The position numbers and the translations under genes are program-made. From Sphingobium soli (GTDB lineage: Bacteria > Pseudomonadota > Alphaproteobacteria > Sphingomonadales > Sphingomonadaceae), in assembly GCF_020782245.1 (NCBI RefSeq), contig NZ_JAJGNP010000012.1, forward strand, positions 59,876 through 123,875: a DNA stretch of 64,000 bases, in the 5' to 3' direction. The notes under the pieces are model-generated. The model saw only the letters and a list, made by a program, of their open reading frames with translations, made no database searches and was not told the DNA's origin. Numbering within the stretch: the first letter of the stretch is position 1; every line of letters starts with the position of its first letter. Shown one piece after another: positions 21,146 through 31,215 of the stretch.

Positions 21146-22336
21146 TTACTTCGAGATCGTGCCGACAACCCCCGCGCCGACGGTACGACCGCCTTCACGG
21201 ATGGCGAAGCGCAGACCCGGATCCATCGCGATCGGGGCGATCAGCTTGACGCCGAGCTTCACATTGTCGCCGGGCATGACCATTTCCGTGCCTTCGGGCA
21301 AGATCACTTCGCCGGTCACGTCGGTGGTGCGGAAGTAGAACTGCGGACGATAGTTCGCGAAGAACGGGGTGTGGCGACCGCCTTCTTCCTTCGACAGCAC
21401 ATAGACCTCGGCGTCGAATTCGGTGTGCGGGGTGATGGTGCCGGGCTTGGCCAGAACCTGACCGCGCTCGACTTCCTCACGCTTCGTGCCGCGCACCAGG
21501 GCGCCGATATTGTCGCCCGCACGACCTTCGTCGAGCAGCTTGCGGAACATTTCCACGCCGGTGACGGTGGTCTTGGCGGTCGGCTTCAGGCCAACGATCT
21601 CGACTTCTTCACCCACCTTGATGATGCCGGTTTCGACGCGGCCGGTGACCACGGTGCCGCGACCCGAAATCGAGAACACGTCTTCGATCGGCATCAGGAA
21701 CGCCTTGTCGATCGGACGCTCGGGCTGCGGGATGAAGGTGTCGACGGCCTGCATCAGCTTCAGAACAGCTTCATGGCCGATTTCAGGGGTCTTGTCCTGA
21801 AGGGCGGCGACAGCCGAGCCGGCGATGACGGGGATGTTGTCGCCGTCGAAATCGTAGCTGCTCAGCAGTTCACGGATTTCCAGTTCGACCAGCTCGAGGA
21901 TTTCGGCGTCGTCGACCAGGTCGACCTTGTTCATGAACACGACGAGCTGCGGCACGCCGACCTGACGGGCGAGCAGGATGTGCTCGCGGGTCTGCGGCAT
22001 CGGGCCGTCGGTGGCCGAAACGACGAGGATCGCGCCGTCCATCTGGGCCGCACCGGTGATCATGTTCTTGACGTAGTCAGCGTGACCCGGGCAGTCGACG
22101 TGCGCATAGTGACGCGCTTCGGTTTCATATTCGACGTGGGCGGTCGAAATGGTGATGCCGCGCTCGCGCTCTTCGGGCGCCTTGTCGATGTTGGCGTAAT
22201 CAACGAAGGTCGCGCCGCCGGTTTCGGCCAGCACCTTGGTGATCGCCGCGGTCAGCGAGGTCTTGCCATGGTCAACGTGACCGATGGTGCCGATGTTGCA
22301 GTGCGGCTTGTTCCGCTCAAACTTAGCCTTAGCCAT
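21146..22336 (-). CDS. tuf: Elongation factor Tu
   Basis: EF-Tu delivers aminoacyl-tRNA to the ribosome. The 396-residue GTPase has [11 protein letters not shown] at about 19-29, [20 protein letters not shown] in switch II and NKVDLVDD for guanine recognition. Domains II and III follow ([21 protein letters not shown]). Only one copy is in the window; a second tuf elsewhere cannot be ruled out. It is flanked by 135- and 208-base gaps, the larger one before rpsJ. Confidence 0.98.
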   Translation of the reverse strand: MAKAKFERNKPHCNIGTIGHVDHGKTSLTAAITKVLAETGGATFVDYANIDKAPEERERGITISTAHVEYETEARHYAHVDCPGHADYVKNMITGAAQMDGAILVVSATDGPMPQTREHILLARQVGVPQLVVFMNKVDLVDDAEILELVELEIRELLSSYDFDGDNIPVIAGSAVAALQDKTPEIGHEAVLKLMQAVDTFIPQPERPIDKAFLMPIEDVFSISGRGTVVTGRVETGIIKVGEEVEIVGLKPTAKTTVTGVEMFRKLLDEGRAGDNIGALVRGTKREEVERGQVLAKPGTITPHTEFDAEVYVLSKEEGGRHTPFFANYRPQFYFRTTDVTGEVILPEGTEMVMPGDNVKLGVKLIAPIAMDPGLRFAIREGGRTVGAGVVGTISK

Positions 22337-22471
22337 TTTTTCCTACCTTCTAATCAAATCAGCTTGGTCAGACCGCTCGGCCGCGCCTCGCGAAGGCGCG
22401 TCCATAGCAGCAAATTTACAGATTACCAGCCCCAAACCGACCCGTTTTCACGGGTCGGCCCGGGTTTACCC

Positions 22472-24565
22472 TCAGGCCATCTTCGCCTTGACCTCGTCCG
22501 CAACATTCTGCGGCACTTCGTCATAATGCGAGAAGATCATCGAGTAGTTCGCACGGCCCTGGGTGAAGGAACGCAGCGAGTTCACATAGCCGAACATATT
22601 GGCCAGCGGCACCATGGCTTCAACCACCTGCGCATTGCCGCGCGTGTCGGTGCCCTGGATCTGACCACGACGGCTGTTCATGTCGCCAATGACGTCGCCC
22701 AGATATTCCTCCGGGGTCACGACTTCGACCTTCATGACCGGCTCAAGCAGGGTGATGCCCGACTTCTGCGCCGCCTCACGCATCGCTGCGCGGCCGGTGA
22801 TTTCGAACGCCAGCGCCGACGAGTCGACGTCGTGATAGGCGCCGTCGTAGAGCAGGATTTCGAAATCGATGATCGGGAAGCCGATCAGCGAACCGGTTGC
22901 AGCGGTTTCGCGCATGCCCTTTTCGATCGCGGGGATATATTCTTTGGGAATATTACCGCCCTTGATCTCGTCCTTGAAGATGATGCCCGCGCCGCGCTCG
23001 CCCGGCGTCAGCTTCACCTTGATGCGGCCGAACTGGCCGGTGCCGCCCGACTGCTTCTTGTGTGTGTAGTCGATGTCGACCGGCTTCTTGAGATATTCGC
23101 GATAGGCGACCTGCGGCGCGCCGACATTCGCCTCGACCTTGAACTCGCGCTTCATGCGGTCGACGAGGATTTCGAGGTGCAGTTCGCCCATGCCCTTGAT
23201 GATGGTCTGGCCCGATTCATGGTCGGTCGACACGCGGAAGGACGGATCCTCGGCGGCCAGGCGGTTGAGGGCGACGCCCATCTTTTCCTGATCGGCCTTG
23301 GTCTTGGGCTCCACCGACAGCTCGATGACCGGCTCGGGAAATTCCATCCGTTCCAGGATGATCGGCTGGCGCTCGGCGCACAGCGTGTCACCGGTGGTTG
23401 TTTCCTTCATGCCGGCGAGCGCGACGATGTCACCGGCGTAAGCGGTGTCGATATCCTCGCGGCTGTTGGCATGCATCAGCAGCATGCGGCCGATCTTTTC
23501 CTTCTTGTCCTTCACCGAGTTCAGATAGGTGCCCTTGGTGAGCGTACCCGAATAGATGCGCAGGAAGGTGAGCGAGCCCACGAAGGGGTCGTTCATGATC
23601 TTGAACGCCAGGCCCGAGAAGGGCGCGTCGTCGGCGGTCGGCCGGCTGTCGGGCGTTTCGCCGTCCATCTTGACGCCCTGGACGTCTTCGATGTCGAGCG
23701 GCGAAGGCAGATAGTCGACAACCGCGTCGAGCAGGGGCTGAACGCCCTTGTTCTTGAACGCGCTGCCGCACAGCACCGGCACAAAGGCGTGGCCCAGCGT
23801 GCCCTTGCGGATCAGCTTCTTGAGCGTCGCGGTGTCGGGCTCATTGCCTTCCAGATAGGCTTCCATCGCCTCGTCATCCTGTTCGACGGCGAGTTCGATC
23901 AGCTTTTCGCGATATTCGGCAGCCTTGTCGGCGAGGTCGGCGGGGATGTCTTCATAGTAGAATTCCGCGCCCAAGCTTTCATCCTTCCAGATGATCGCGC
24001 GGTTTTCGACGAGATCGACCAGACCCTTGAAATCGCTTTCCGCACCGATGGGCAGATAGAGGACGGCCGGGGTCGCACCCAGACGGTCGATGATCGTCTG
24101 CACGCAATAATAAAAGTCGGCGCCGGTGCGGTCGAGCTTGTTGATGAAGCACATCCGCGGCACTTTATACTTATCCGCCTGGCGCCACACGGTTTCCGAC
24201 TGCGGCTCCACGCCGGCAACGCCGTCGAACGCGGCAACCGCGCCGTCGAGCACGCGCAGCGAACGCTCGACTTCGATGGTGAAGTCGACGTGGCCGGGGG
24301 TGTCGATGATATTCAAACGATGTTCGGGACCCTTGCCCTCAGCCGCCTTCCACACACAGGTCGTCGCAGCCGACGTGATGGTGATACCACGTTCCTGCTC
24401 CTGCTCCATCCAGTCCATGGTTGCGGCGCCGTCATGGACCTCGCCGATCTTGTAGGACTTGCCGGTGTAGTAAAGGATGCGCTCGGTCGTGGTGGTCTTG
24501 CCGGCGTCGATATGCGCCATGATACCGAAGTTACGATAATGTTCGAGCGGATGGCTGCGGGCCAT
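22472..24565 (-). CDS. fusA: Elongation factor G
   Basis: EF-G catalyses translocation and, with RRF, ribosome recycling. The 697-residue product has [15 protein letters not shown] at its P loop, [25 protein letters not shown] and the domain IV loop near [13 protein letters not shown] at 24565 is used; the frame is open 8 codons further but family homology starts [21 protein letters not shown] long plus-strand frame lies entirely antisense to this gene and tuf and is rejected. Confidence 0.98.
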   Translation of the reverse strand: MARSHPLEHYRNFGIMAHIDAGKTTTTERILYYTGKSYKIGEVHDGAATMDWMEQEQERGITITSAATTCVWKAAEGKGPEHRLNIIDTPGHVDFTIEVERSLRVLDGAVAAFDGVAGVEPQSETVWRQADKYKVPRMCFINKLDRTGADFYYCVQTIIDRLGATPAVLYLPIGAESDFKGLVDLVENRAIIWKDESLGAEFYYEDIPADLADKAAEYREKLIELAVEQDDEAMEAYLEGNEPDTATLKKLIRKGTLGHAFVPVLCGSAFKNKGVQPLLDAVVDYLPSPLDIEDVQGVKMDGETPDSRPTADDAPFSGLAFKIMNDPFVGSLTFLRIYSGTLTKGTYLNSVKDKKEKIGRMLLMHANSREDIDTAYAGDIVALAGMKETTTGDTLCAERQPIILERMEFPEPVIELSVEPKTKADQEKMGVALNRLAAEDPSFRVSTDHESGQTIIKGMGELHLEILVDRMKREFKVEANVGAPQVAYREYLKKPVDIDYTHKKQSGGTGQFGRIKVKLTPGERGAGIIFKDEIKGGNIPKEYIPAIEKGMRETAATGSLIGFPIIDFEILLYDGAYHDVDSSALAFEITGRAAMREAAQKSGITLLEPVMKVEVVTPEEYLGDVIGDMNSRRGQIQGTDTRGNAQVVEAMVPLANMFGYVNSLRSFTQGRANYSMIFSHYDEVPQNVADEVKAKMA

Positions 24566-24724
24566 GATGCTTCTCCGTTGCCGGCGCACCGGCGGTGAGG
24601 GGATTCGTTTGTTCTGCGCGAGGCCCCTAAACCAATCCGTCCGCCATGGGTAGCACCCCTGACGAACGGACCGATGTTCAAGACCCTGTTGGATAGCCGG
24701 GCGCGGGAGCGCCCGCCTTCCTCT

Positions 24725-25195
24725 TTACCAGCGGTAGTGCGAGAAGGCGCGGTTCGCTTCCGCCATGCGGTGCGTATCTTCGCGCTTCTTCACGGCATTG
24801 CCGCGATTGTTGGCGGCGTCCAGCAGTTCACCCGACAGGCGCGCGGCCATCGTGGTTTCGCTGCGGTTGCGCGCGGCGGTGATCAGCCAGCGGATGGCCA
24901 GCGCCTGGGCGCGTTCTGGACGCACTTCGACGGGGACCTGATAGGTCGCACCACCAACGCGGCGGCTGCGGACCTCGATACCGGGCTTGATGTTGTTCAG
25001 AGCATCGTGGAACATGCCGATCGGGTCCTTCTTGGCGCGGGTCTCGACAGTTTCGAGAGCGCCATAGACGATCGATTCGGCAACGGCTTTCTTGCCGTCC
25101 TGCATGATGCTGTTCATGAACTTCGACAGCACGATATCACCGAACTTGGGATCCGGCAGGATAACGCGCTTTTCGGGGCGACGACGACGTGACAT
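24725..25195 (-). CDS. rpsG: 30S ribosomal protein S7
   Basis: S7 nucleates assembly of the small-subunit head. The 156-residue product starts [20 protein letters not shown], with [20 protein letters not shown] in the conserved loop and the [14 protein letters not shown]-terminus. It is the second gene of the str operon, 18 bases after rpsL. Confidence 0.97.
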   Translation of the reverse strand: MSRRRRPEKRVILPDPKFGDIVLSKFMNSIMQDGKKAVAESIVYGALETVETRAKKDPIGMFHDALNNIKPGIEVRSRRVGGATYQVPVEVRPERAQALAIRWLITAARNRSETTMAARLSGELLDAANNRGNAVKKREDTHRMAEANRAFSHYRW

Positions 25196-25213
25196 ATTCC
25201 TGGTCTCCCCTTC

Positions 25214-25585
25214 TTACTTCGGACGCTTCGCGCCGTACTTCGAACGGCTCTGCTTGCGGTCCTTGACGCCCTGGGTATCCAGAACGCCGCGCAGCACATG
25301 GTAACGCACACCGGGAAGGTCGCGTACGCGGCCGCCACGGATCAGCACGACCGAGTGCTCCTGAAGGTTATGACCTTCACCCGGAATATAGGTGATGACT
25401 TCGCGCTGGTTGACCAGACGCACCTTCGCCACCTTGCGAAGCGCCGAGTTGGGCTTCTTCGGGGTCGTAGTATAGACGCGAGTGCAAACGCCGCGCTTCT
25501 GCGGGTTCGCCTCCATTGCAGGGACCTTCGACTTGGCCTTCTGCAGTTCGCGGCCCTTGCGGACCAGCTGGTTGATCGTTGGCAT
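25214..25585 (-). CDS. rpsL: 30S ribosomal protein S12 with Arg at residue 88
   Basis: S12 monitors codon-anticodon pairing in the decoding centre. The 123-residue product starts [20 protein letters not shown]. Lys43 is retained in [12 protein letters not shown], and [11 protein letters not shown] is intact. Residue 88, Lys in E. coli (GGRVKDLPG), is Arg here (GGRVRDLPG; codon CGC on the complement at 25322-25324). Lys88-to-Arg is a classical streptomycin-resistance substitution, so this allele predicts reduced streptomycin sensitivity. ATG at 25585 is chosen over an upstream in-frame start. It is the promoter-proximal gene of the str operon. Confidence 0.97.
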   Translation of the reverse strand: MPTINQLVRKGRELQKAKSKVPAMEANPQKRGVCTRVYTTTPKKPNSALRKVAKVRLVNQREVITYIPGEGHNLQEHSVVLIRGGRVRDLPGVRYHVLRGVLDTQGVKDRKQSRSKYGAKRPK

Positions 25586-25933
25586 GAAGCCCTTCACCTT
25601 TTTCAGTTACTTTACCGGCATTCCCGCGTCCTGAGCAGATGACGGAGGATTCCGCCAAACAGCAAAGGCCCCGGCGGGCATAAGCCCCCTGGAGCCGCAA
25701 GAGCACCCGGCAATGTTCAGCTCTAATGTCGCTCAGCCGATATGACGCGAGGAGACGAGTCTTCGCACGGCAAGGCCGCTGGGCAGGCGGCGCTATAGCT
25801 GCGTCCGCGCGCAGGGTCAAGCGTGCGCCCTCCCTCCAAAAAGACGGCAGTTCGGCAGCAGAATTAGGCTTTTGATAACTTCGATCAAGTTAATTCCAGG
25901 GTAACGCGCCGACGCGCCGCGATTGGATCAGCC
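25586..25933. promoter_or_regulatory. Divergent promoter region of the str operon and the GGDEF/EAL gene
   Basis: This 348-base space separates rpsL (minus) from the diguanylate cyclase gene (plus). It must hold the main promoter of the long ribosomal operon. I see an AT-richer stretch (TTTTGATAACTTCGATCAAG) near 25870 next to the GGDEF gene, but no box I can name securely. No protein-like frame is present. Confidence 0.45.
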
Positions 25934-28219
25934 GTGCCCGATATTGCCTCTTTTACCGGCGAGTTTCGCTCCCCCGATCGCGAAGCCGCGTTCCAGGCTG
26001 AGCGACTGCCCGAATCCAGACATCATGCGTATGTCCTGTTCGCCCTGTCTGCGGCGCTCAACAGCCTGTTTCTGCTGAGCGATTGGCGCTTTGCGGGAAC
26101 CGACCATTTCTGGGTGGCCGTGCCCGCTCGCGTGGCGATCGTGATCTGGTCCATCGCTTGCCTTTACCTATGTCGACATATGACAAGCTTTCGGGCCTTG
26201 GAGCGCATCTGCTGGGCATGGCAGGGCGTGATCGCCGTCGCAGTAGGCTTTCTGGTCAGCTCCCGCAGTGACATTGCCATTTTCGTCATGGTCCTGTTGC
26301 CGCTCGTCTTCTACCTCGTGGTGCCGACCAGCTTTCGCGGCAATGTTGGCGGGGGGCTGGTATGCGAAATCGCGCTTTTGACCGGTTATCTTGCCCCCGA
26401 CCCGCTATCGTCAACGATGCCGGGCATGATCATGGCGATGCTGATCCTGCATTGCGGCATGTGGATCGCGATCGCGCGGAATAACCGGTTGCAGCGCAAG
26501 GAATGGGATGCCGGGCAAACAGCCCGATCAGCGCAGGCCGCCCTGGCCGCAAGCCGCGATACGCTGGAGCATCTGTTCATGGCAGTACCCCTGCCGCTGC
26601 TTGTCACACGGCGCGATGGCACCTTGCTGCGCATGAACCGCGCAGCAAGCGACGGCTACGCCGCCGGGCTGGAGATCGACCTCGACAATGTCGAGCACAG
26701 CTATGTCGATCGTCGATCGCGCGGCCTGCTGGTCCAGAGGCTCGAACGCGGCGAGGCCGTCGATCAATTCGAATGCCGGTTGCGCCGCGCGGACGGGCAG
26801 ACGCGAGACGCCATGTTGTCGTCACGCGCCATCATGGTCGATGGCGACGCGGCCTACATGACCTGCGTCGTGGACATCACCGACCGCAAGGAAACAGAAT
26901 TACGCCTCCAGCGCCTTGCCATGAGCGATCCGCTGACCGGATTAGCCAATCGGGCGCATTTCGTCGCTGCGGTTACGCAAGCAACCGCATCTTCGGGCGA
27001 TCGCGGGCTTGTCGCCATCCTTCTGCTGGACTTGGATGAGTTCAAGCGCATCAACGACACGGCCGGGCACGACGCGGGCGATGCCCTTTTGCAGACGGTT
27101 GCGGAGCGACTGCGCGGCGCTCTGCGCCCCGGCGACCTTATAGCGCGCATGGGGGGCGACGAATTCGCCGTGCTGCTGACGCGTCTGCCCGATGCCGAGG
27201 CGCTCCAGCCGATCCTCATGCGGATCACCGATCAGCTTCACGCACCCTTCAGCCATGCGGGCCGGCCGCTGGAATGTCGCGCCAGCATTGGCGTTGCGCT
27301 CTATCCCGATCATGGTGCCGATGACGTGGCGCTGTTCAAACATGCGGACATTGCGCTTTATCACGCAAAAAATAATGGCCGCGGCCGCGCCATCCTGTTC
27401 CAACCGCACCTGCTCGACAGTTGGGAGCGGGAAACCGCCATGCTAGATCGCGCGCGCCATATTCTGTCGCATGAACAGCCCTGCCCCTGGTATCAACCGA
27501 AAATATCTTTGCAGGATGGCGGCATCATCGGGTTCGAGGCGCTGTTCCGATGCCCGGTCGCCGACGGGTCGATCATCATGCCGGGCGATATTGCGCGGGC
27601 GTTCGAGCATCCCGAGCTCGGCCCGGCGCTGACCGAAAGAATGGTCGAGCGGGTCATCGACGATTGCGCCCGTTGGCGCAGCAAAGGGTTGGCCGTCGGT
27701 CATGTGGCGCTCAATGTGTCGGGCGTTGACCTGCAAGATGAAGCGTTCGCCGATCGGCTGCTCGGCCGGATGCGCACGGCACGAATACCGACCGCGATGA
27801 TCGAACTGGAAGTGACCGAGTCGGTATTCCTAGGCCGCGATGCGGATCGGGTGTGTCATATTCTTCAGCGGCTGAGCGACGCGGGAATCAGTATCGCGCT
27901 CGACGATTTCGGTACTGGCTATGCTTCGCTGTCACATCTCAAGCAGTTCCCGATCGACATCATCAAGATCGACCAGTGCTTCGTCCGCGACATGGAAACC
28001 GATCCCGACGACGCCGCCATCGTACGCGCGGTGCTCAACCTGGCCCACAGTCTAGGCATCCGCACGGTGGCGGAAGGTGTGGAGAATGCGCAGCAACTGG
28101 CCTATTTGCGTGCCGGTGGGTGCCACTATGGACAAGGCTATCTGTTCGGGGCGGCCATGCCGGCAGTCGGGGTGGAACAATTGTTGATGAGCCCGGAAGG
28201 GATTTCTCGGCAGGCCTGA
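25934..28219 (+). CDS. Membrane sensor with PAS, GGDEF and EAL domains
   Basis: The product makes and/or degrades cyclic di-GMP. The 761-residue protein has several N-terminal membrane helices (about 30-185), a PAS domain (about 210-325), a GGDEF domain with RMGGDEFAVLL near 405-413 and an EAL domain with GFEALFR near 534 and LDDFGTGYASLSHLK near 657. Both active-site signatures look complete, so either activity is possible; many such tandem proteins use one. The EAL metal and base residues (E in FEALFR, DDFGTG) are present. It begins with GTG at 25934 and appears monocistronic. Confidence 0.93.
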   Translation: MPDIASFTGEFRSPDREAAFQAERLPESRHHAYVLFALSAALNSLFLLSDWRFAGTDHFWVAVPARVAIVIWSIACLYLCRHMTSFRALERICWAWQGVIAVAVGFLVSSRSDIAIFVMVLLPLVFYLVVPTSFRGNVGGGLVCEIALLTGYLAPDPLSSTMPGMIMAMLILHCGMWIAIARNNRLQRKEWDAGQTARSAQAALAASRDTLEHLFMAVPLPLLVTRRDGTLLRMNRAASDGYAAGLEIDLDNVEHSYVDRRSRGLLVQRLERGEAVDQFECRLRRADGQTRDAMLSSRAIMVDGDAAYMTCVVDITDRKETELRLQRLAMSDPLTGLANRAHFVAAVTQATASSGDRGLVAILLLDLDEFKRINDTAGHDAGDALLQTVAERLRGALRPGDLIARMGGDEFAVLLTRLPDAEALQPILMRITDQLHAPFSHAGRPLECRASIGVALYPDHGADDVALFKHADIALYHAKNNGRGRAILFQPHLLDSWERETAMLDRARHILSHEQPCPWYQPKISLQDGGIIGFEALFRCPVADGSIIMPGDIARAFEHPELGPALTERMVERVIDDCARWRSKGLAVGHVALNVSGVDLQDEAFADRLLGRMRTARIPTAMIELEVTESVFLGRDADRVCHILQRLSDAGISIALDDFGTGYASLSHLKQFPIDIIKIDQCFVRDMETDPDDAAIVRAVLNLAHSLGIRTVAEGVENAQQLAYLRAGGCHYGQGYLFGAAMPAVGVEQLLMSPEGISRQA

Positions 28220-28366
28220 CATTTATTTTTTCTGCAAGGAACAAAAGCCGCTCCATTTCATTTCATCGCGCCACCCCTTCGACTCGTCACGAGTCCGGAG
28301 CCGGGGATTCGCGCCCGGCGCCATGCTTTGCTACCGGCCCGAGTCGAAAAGAGCACGGGGTCGTCA

Positions 28367-29545
28367 TTGTTGCAGTTGAATAGCCAGAGGGCCGTCGCCC
28401 TCCGCGCATGGTGGAATGCGCTTTGCCCTGAGCGGGAAATTTTCCTGCGTTCGGGCGGCCAGGTCAAATTCCTCCGTATCAGTCGCCGCGCCCAGCTTTG
28501 GACGCTGGGCGGCACGGCTGCACTGTTGCTTGGCTGGGGCGGTGTCACCGCCGCCATGGCGATCGATGGCATGGCGTTGAAGCAGGAGCGCGCCGCGCTG
28601 GCGGCGAAGGGCCAGTCTGTCGCCAAGGCCGCCGGCAAGGTCGCCGACTACCGCAAGTCTGTCGACCAACTGGCGCAAGACCTGGAAGCGCGCCAGGATT
28701 TCATGGACGAACTCTATCGCGCGCATTTTGGCGGCGATGACGACAAGGCTGGCGAGGATCTGCTGGGTACGGACGGGCAGGATGAAAAGGCCGCGCAGCA
28801 GACCAAGATCAGCATCGCACCCGAAGCCGCGCCCTTGATGCGCCTTCAGGATCGGCAGCGGCGCTTCGCCCTGCTGCTGACGGGCGCCGTGGAACGGCGC
28901 GCCGAGCGCGCCGCGGCCGCGATCCGCAGCTTCGGGCTGGACCCTGACAAATTGGCGCGCAACGCAGCGCGCGCGCAGGGCGGCCCGTTCGTTCCCTGGA
29001 ACGGCGATGAAAAGGCGTTGACCGGAGAACTGGAAGAACTGGCCGATGCGATGGCGCGGATGGAGTTTCTGGAACGCAGTCTCCTGTCCATTCCTTCAGG
29101 CCAGCCGACCAGCACACCGATGTTGTCGAGTTCCTATGGCTATCGCCGCGACCCGTTCAACGGCCACGCCGCCTTTCACGCGGGTCTGGATTTCCCCGGC
29201 CATCGCGGCCAGCCGATCAATGCCGCTGCCGATGGCAAGGTCAGCTTCGTTGGCCAGCGCAGCGGCTATGGCAATGTCGTGGAAGTGACGCATGGCAATG
29301 GCATCATGACCCGCTACGCGCATCTGTCGGGCTTTGCCGCCCATATCGGCGACAAGGTCGCGCGGGGTGCGACGATCGGCCGCATGGGTTCGACCGGCCG
29401 CTCGACAGGGCCGCATCTGCATTTCGAGGTCCGGCTCAATGGCCAGGCCATCAATCCCCGCCGCTTTCTGGAGGCCCGCAAAGATGTTCTCCAAGTCCAG
29501 CAAATCGCCAAGGCCCGCTTTGCCGACGTCGGCAACCGGGGGTAA
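28367..29545 (+). CDS. M23 family peptidoglycan endopeptidase, membrane-anchored
   Basis: The product is a LytM-type metallopeptidase that cuts peptidoglycan cross-bridges in the periplasm. It has a short basic cytosolic segment, one transmembrane helix (WTLGGTAALLLGWGGV), a coiled-coil region and a C-terminal M23 domain with HAGLDFPG (zinc His and Asp, about 271) and HLHFEVR (about 349). No ATG exists upstream of the membrane helix, so the start is non-ATG; TTG at 28367 or 28370 is proposed, and TTG at 28328 is possible. Its last 62 bases overlap the bactofilin gene. This M23-bactofilin pairing is known from cell-shape modules, where bactofilin positions the hydrolase. Confidence 0.88.
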   Translation: MLQLNSQRAVALRAWWNALCPEREIFLRSGGQVKFLRISRRAQLWTLGGTAALLLGWGGVTAAMAIDGMALKQERAALAAKGQSVAKAAGKVADYRKSVDQLAQDLEARQDFMDELYRAHFGGDDDKAGEDLLGTDGQDEKAAQQTKISIAPEAAPLMRLQDRQRRFALLLTGAVERRAERAAAAIRSFGLDPDKLARNAARAQGGPFVPWNGDEKALTGELEELADAMARMEFLERSLLSIPSGQPTSTPMLSSSYGYRRDPFNGHAAFHAGLDFPGHRGQPINAAADGKVSFVGQRSGYGNVVEVTHGNGIMTRYAHLSGFAAHIGDKVARGATIGRMGSTGRSTGPHLHFEVRLNGQAINPRRFLEARKDVLQVQQIAKARFADVGNRG

Positions 29546-29906
29546 GTCCATTCCCTTCTCGCTGATCGGCGGGGACGTGACGATCACCGGCGACCTGTCA
29601 GCCAGCGTTGATTTGCATGTCGATGGCGTTGTGGAAGGCGATATCCGGTGCGCTGCGCTGGTCCAGGGACCTGACAGCCGGATCATCGGCCATGTGACGG
29701 CGCAAAGCGCGCGGCTTGCGGGCCTGGTCGACGGGTCGATCGCGGCTGGCGAACTGGTGGTGGAAAGCAGCGCACGGATCACAGGCGACGTCGTGTACGA
29801 ACGCATCACGATCGAGCCGGGCAGCCGGATCGAAGGCCGGTTCAGCCCCAAGGCCAGTGAAGCGTCCGCCGAGATCAAGCTGCTGGCAAACGAAGCGGCC
29901 GAATAA
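29484..29906 (+). CDS. Bactofilin family cytoskeletal protein
   Basis: Bactofilins form nucleotide-independent filaments that scaffold cell-wall enzymes. The 140-residue product has a short disordered N-terminus (MFSKSSKSPRP) and a beta-helical core with repeating hydrophobic strands: LIGGDVTITGDLSASVDLHV, VEGDIRCAALVQG, IIGHVTAQSARLAG, SIAAGELVVES, ITGDVVYERITIEPG. It ends IKLLANEAAE. The start is the ATG at 29484 inside the 3' end of the M23 gene, with GGAGGCC upstream. The overlap implies translational coupling. Confidence 0.92.
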   Translation: MFSKSSKSPRPALPTSATGGKSIPFSLIGGDVTITGDLSASVDLHVDGVVEGDIRCAALVQGPDSRIIGHVTAQSARLAGLVDGSIAAGELVVESSARITGDVVYERITIEPGSRIEGRFSPKASEASAEIKLLANEAAE

Positions 29907-29937
29907 ACGTCGCTCAGCGTGCTCGGCATCCATCAGG

Positions 29938-31215
29938 TTAATTGACTGGCGCTCGCCGCCGGTAGCTTAAGGCCTCGGCCACATGGACGCGGCCAACAGA
30001 GTTTGCGCCTGCAAGGTCGGCGATCGTCCGCGCGACACGCAGCACGCGCGTATATCCTCGCGCGGACAGCTTCATCGCGGCGGCGGCCTGCGCCAGCAAC
30101 TGCCGCCCCGCCTCGTCCGGCCCGGCAACCTCTTCCAGCCGCTCCCCATCCACTTCGGCATTGGTCCGTGTCGACGTGCCGGCATAGCGGGCCGTCTGCA
30201 CCGCCCGCGCTGCCGCCACGCGCGCGGCGACCTCGGCCGATCCTTCGGCCGGCGGCGGCAGCACCAGATCGGCGGCGGTCACGGCCTGCACCTCGACATG
30301 CAGGTCGATGCGGTCAAGCAGCGGCCCGGACACCTTGGCTTGGTAATCCGCGGCGCAACGCGGGGCGCGGGAGCAGGCGAGCGCCGGATCGCCCAGATGA
30401 CCGCACCGGCACGGGTTCATCGCAGCAATCAACTGTACTCTGGCCGGGAAAGTCACATGCGCATTGGCCCGCGCCACCGTGACCTCACCCGTTTCCAGCG
30501 GCTGGCGCAGCGAATCGAGCACGGTGCGCTGAAATTCCGGCAGTTCGTCGAGGAATAATACGCCCAGATGCGCCATGCTGACCTCGCCCGGCCGCGCTTT
30601 CAGCCCGCCACCGACCAGCGCGGCCATGGATGCGCTGTGATGTGGATTGCGGAACGGCCGCGCCCGGCTGATGCGTCCACCTTCCAGCGTTCCGGCGACG
30701 CTTGCGACCATGGAGCTTTCCAGCGCCTCGGACGGGGTCATGTCGGGCAGGATGCCCGGCAGGCAGCTTGCCATCAGGGATTTGCCCGCGCCCGGCGGCC
30801 CGACCATCAGTAGATTATGGCCTCCGGCCGCGGCGATCTCCAGCGCGCGCTTGGCGACTTCCTGGCCCTTCACCTGCTTGAGGTCGGCGGTGCGCGGCGG
30901 TGATTCCACGATGCCGGGCTGCGGCGGCGACAGCGCGGCCGTGCCCTTGAAATGGTTGAGAAGGCTAAGCAGATCCGGTGCGGCAACCACTTCCACCTGC
31001 CCAGCCCAGGCCGCCTCCGCCCCCTGCGCGGCGGGGCAGACCAGCCCCATTTCCTGGCTTCCCGCATGGAGCGCGGCCAGCAACACGCCCGGCGACGGCG
31101 CGGTGCGCCCGTCCAGACCCAGTTCGCCAACAACGACATAGCCCGAAAGGGTTTCGGCGTCGATCACGCCCATCGCTCCCAACAGGGCGAGCGCGATCGG
31201 CAGGTCGAAATGCGA
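29938..31215 (-). pseudogene. comM: comM/yifB AAA+ gene, 5' end missing
   Basis: ComM/YifB is a MCM-like AAA+ helicase that promotes branch migration in natural transformation. About 425 codons remain: LLMVGPPGAGKSLMASCLPG (Walker A), the Mg-chelatase-like domain with ALVGGGLKARPGEVSMAHLG, LDELPEF and the C-terminal SARGYTRVLRVARTIADLAG. Family members are about 500 residues and start some 90 residues earlier. Homology stops at SHFDLPIALALLGAMGV. On the complement, the codon before that Ser (31216-31218) is already foreign. The first start-like codon left is TTG at 31182, so any product lacks the N-terminal domain. comM is a known integration target, for example of AbaR islands. Confidence 0.8.

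Noticed and set aside
21371..24598. A 1,075-codon open frame on the plus strand
   Set aside because: It is exactly antisense to tuf and fusA. High-GC codon bias keeps the opposite strand open. No family motif or ribosome binding site supports it.
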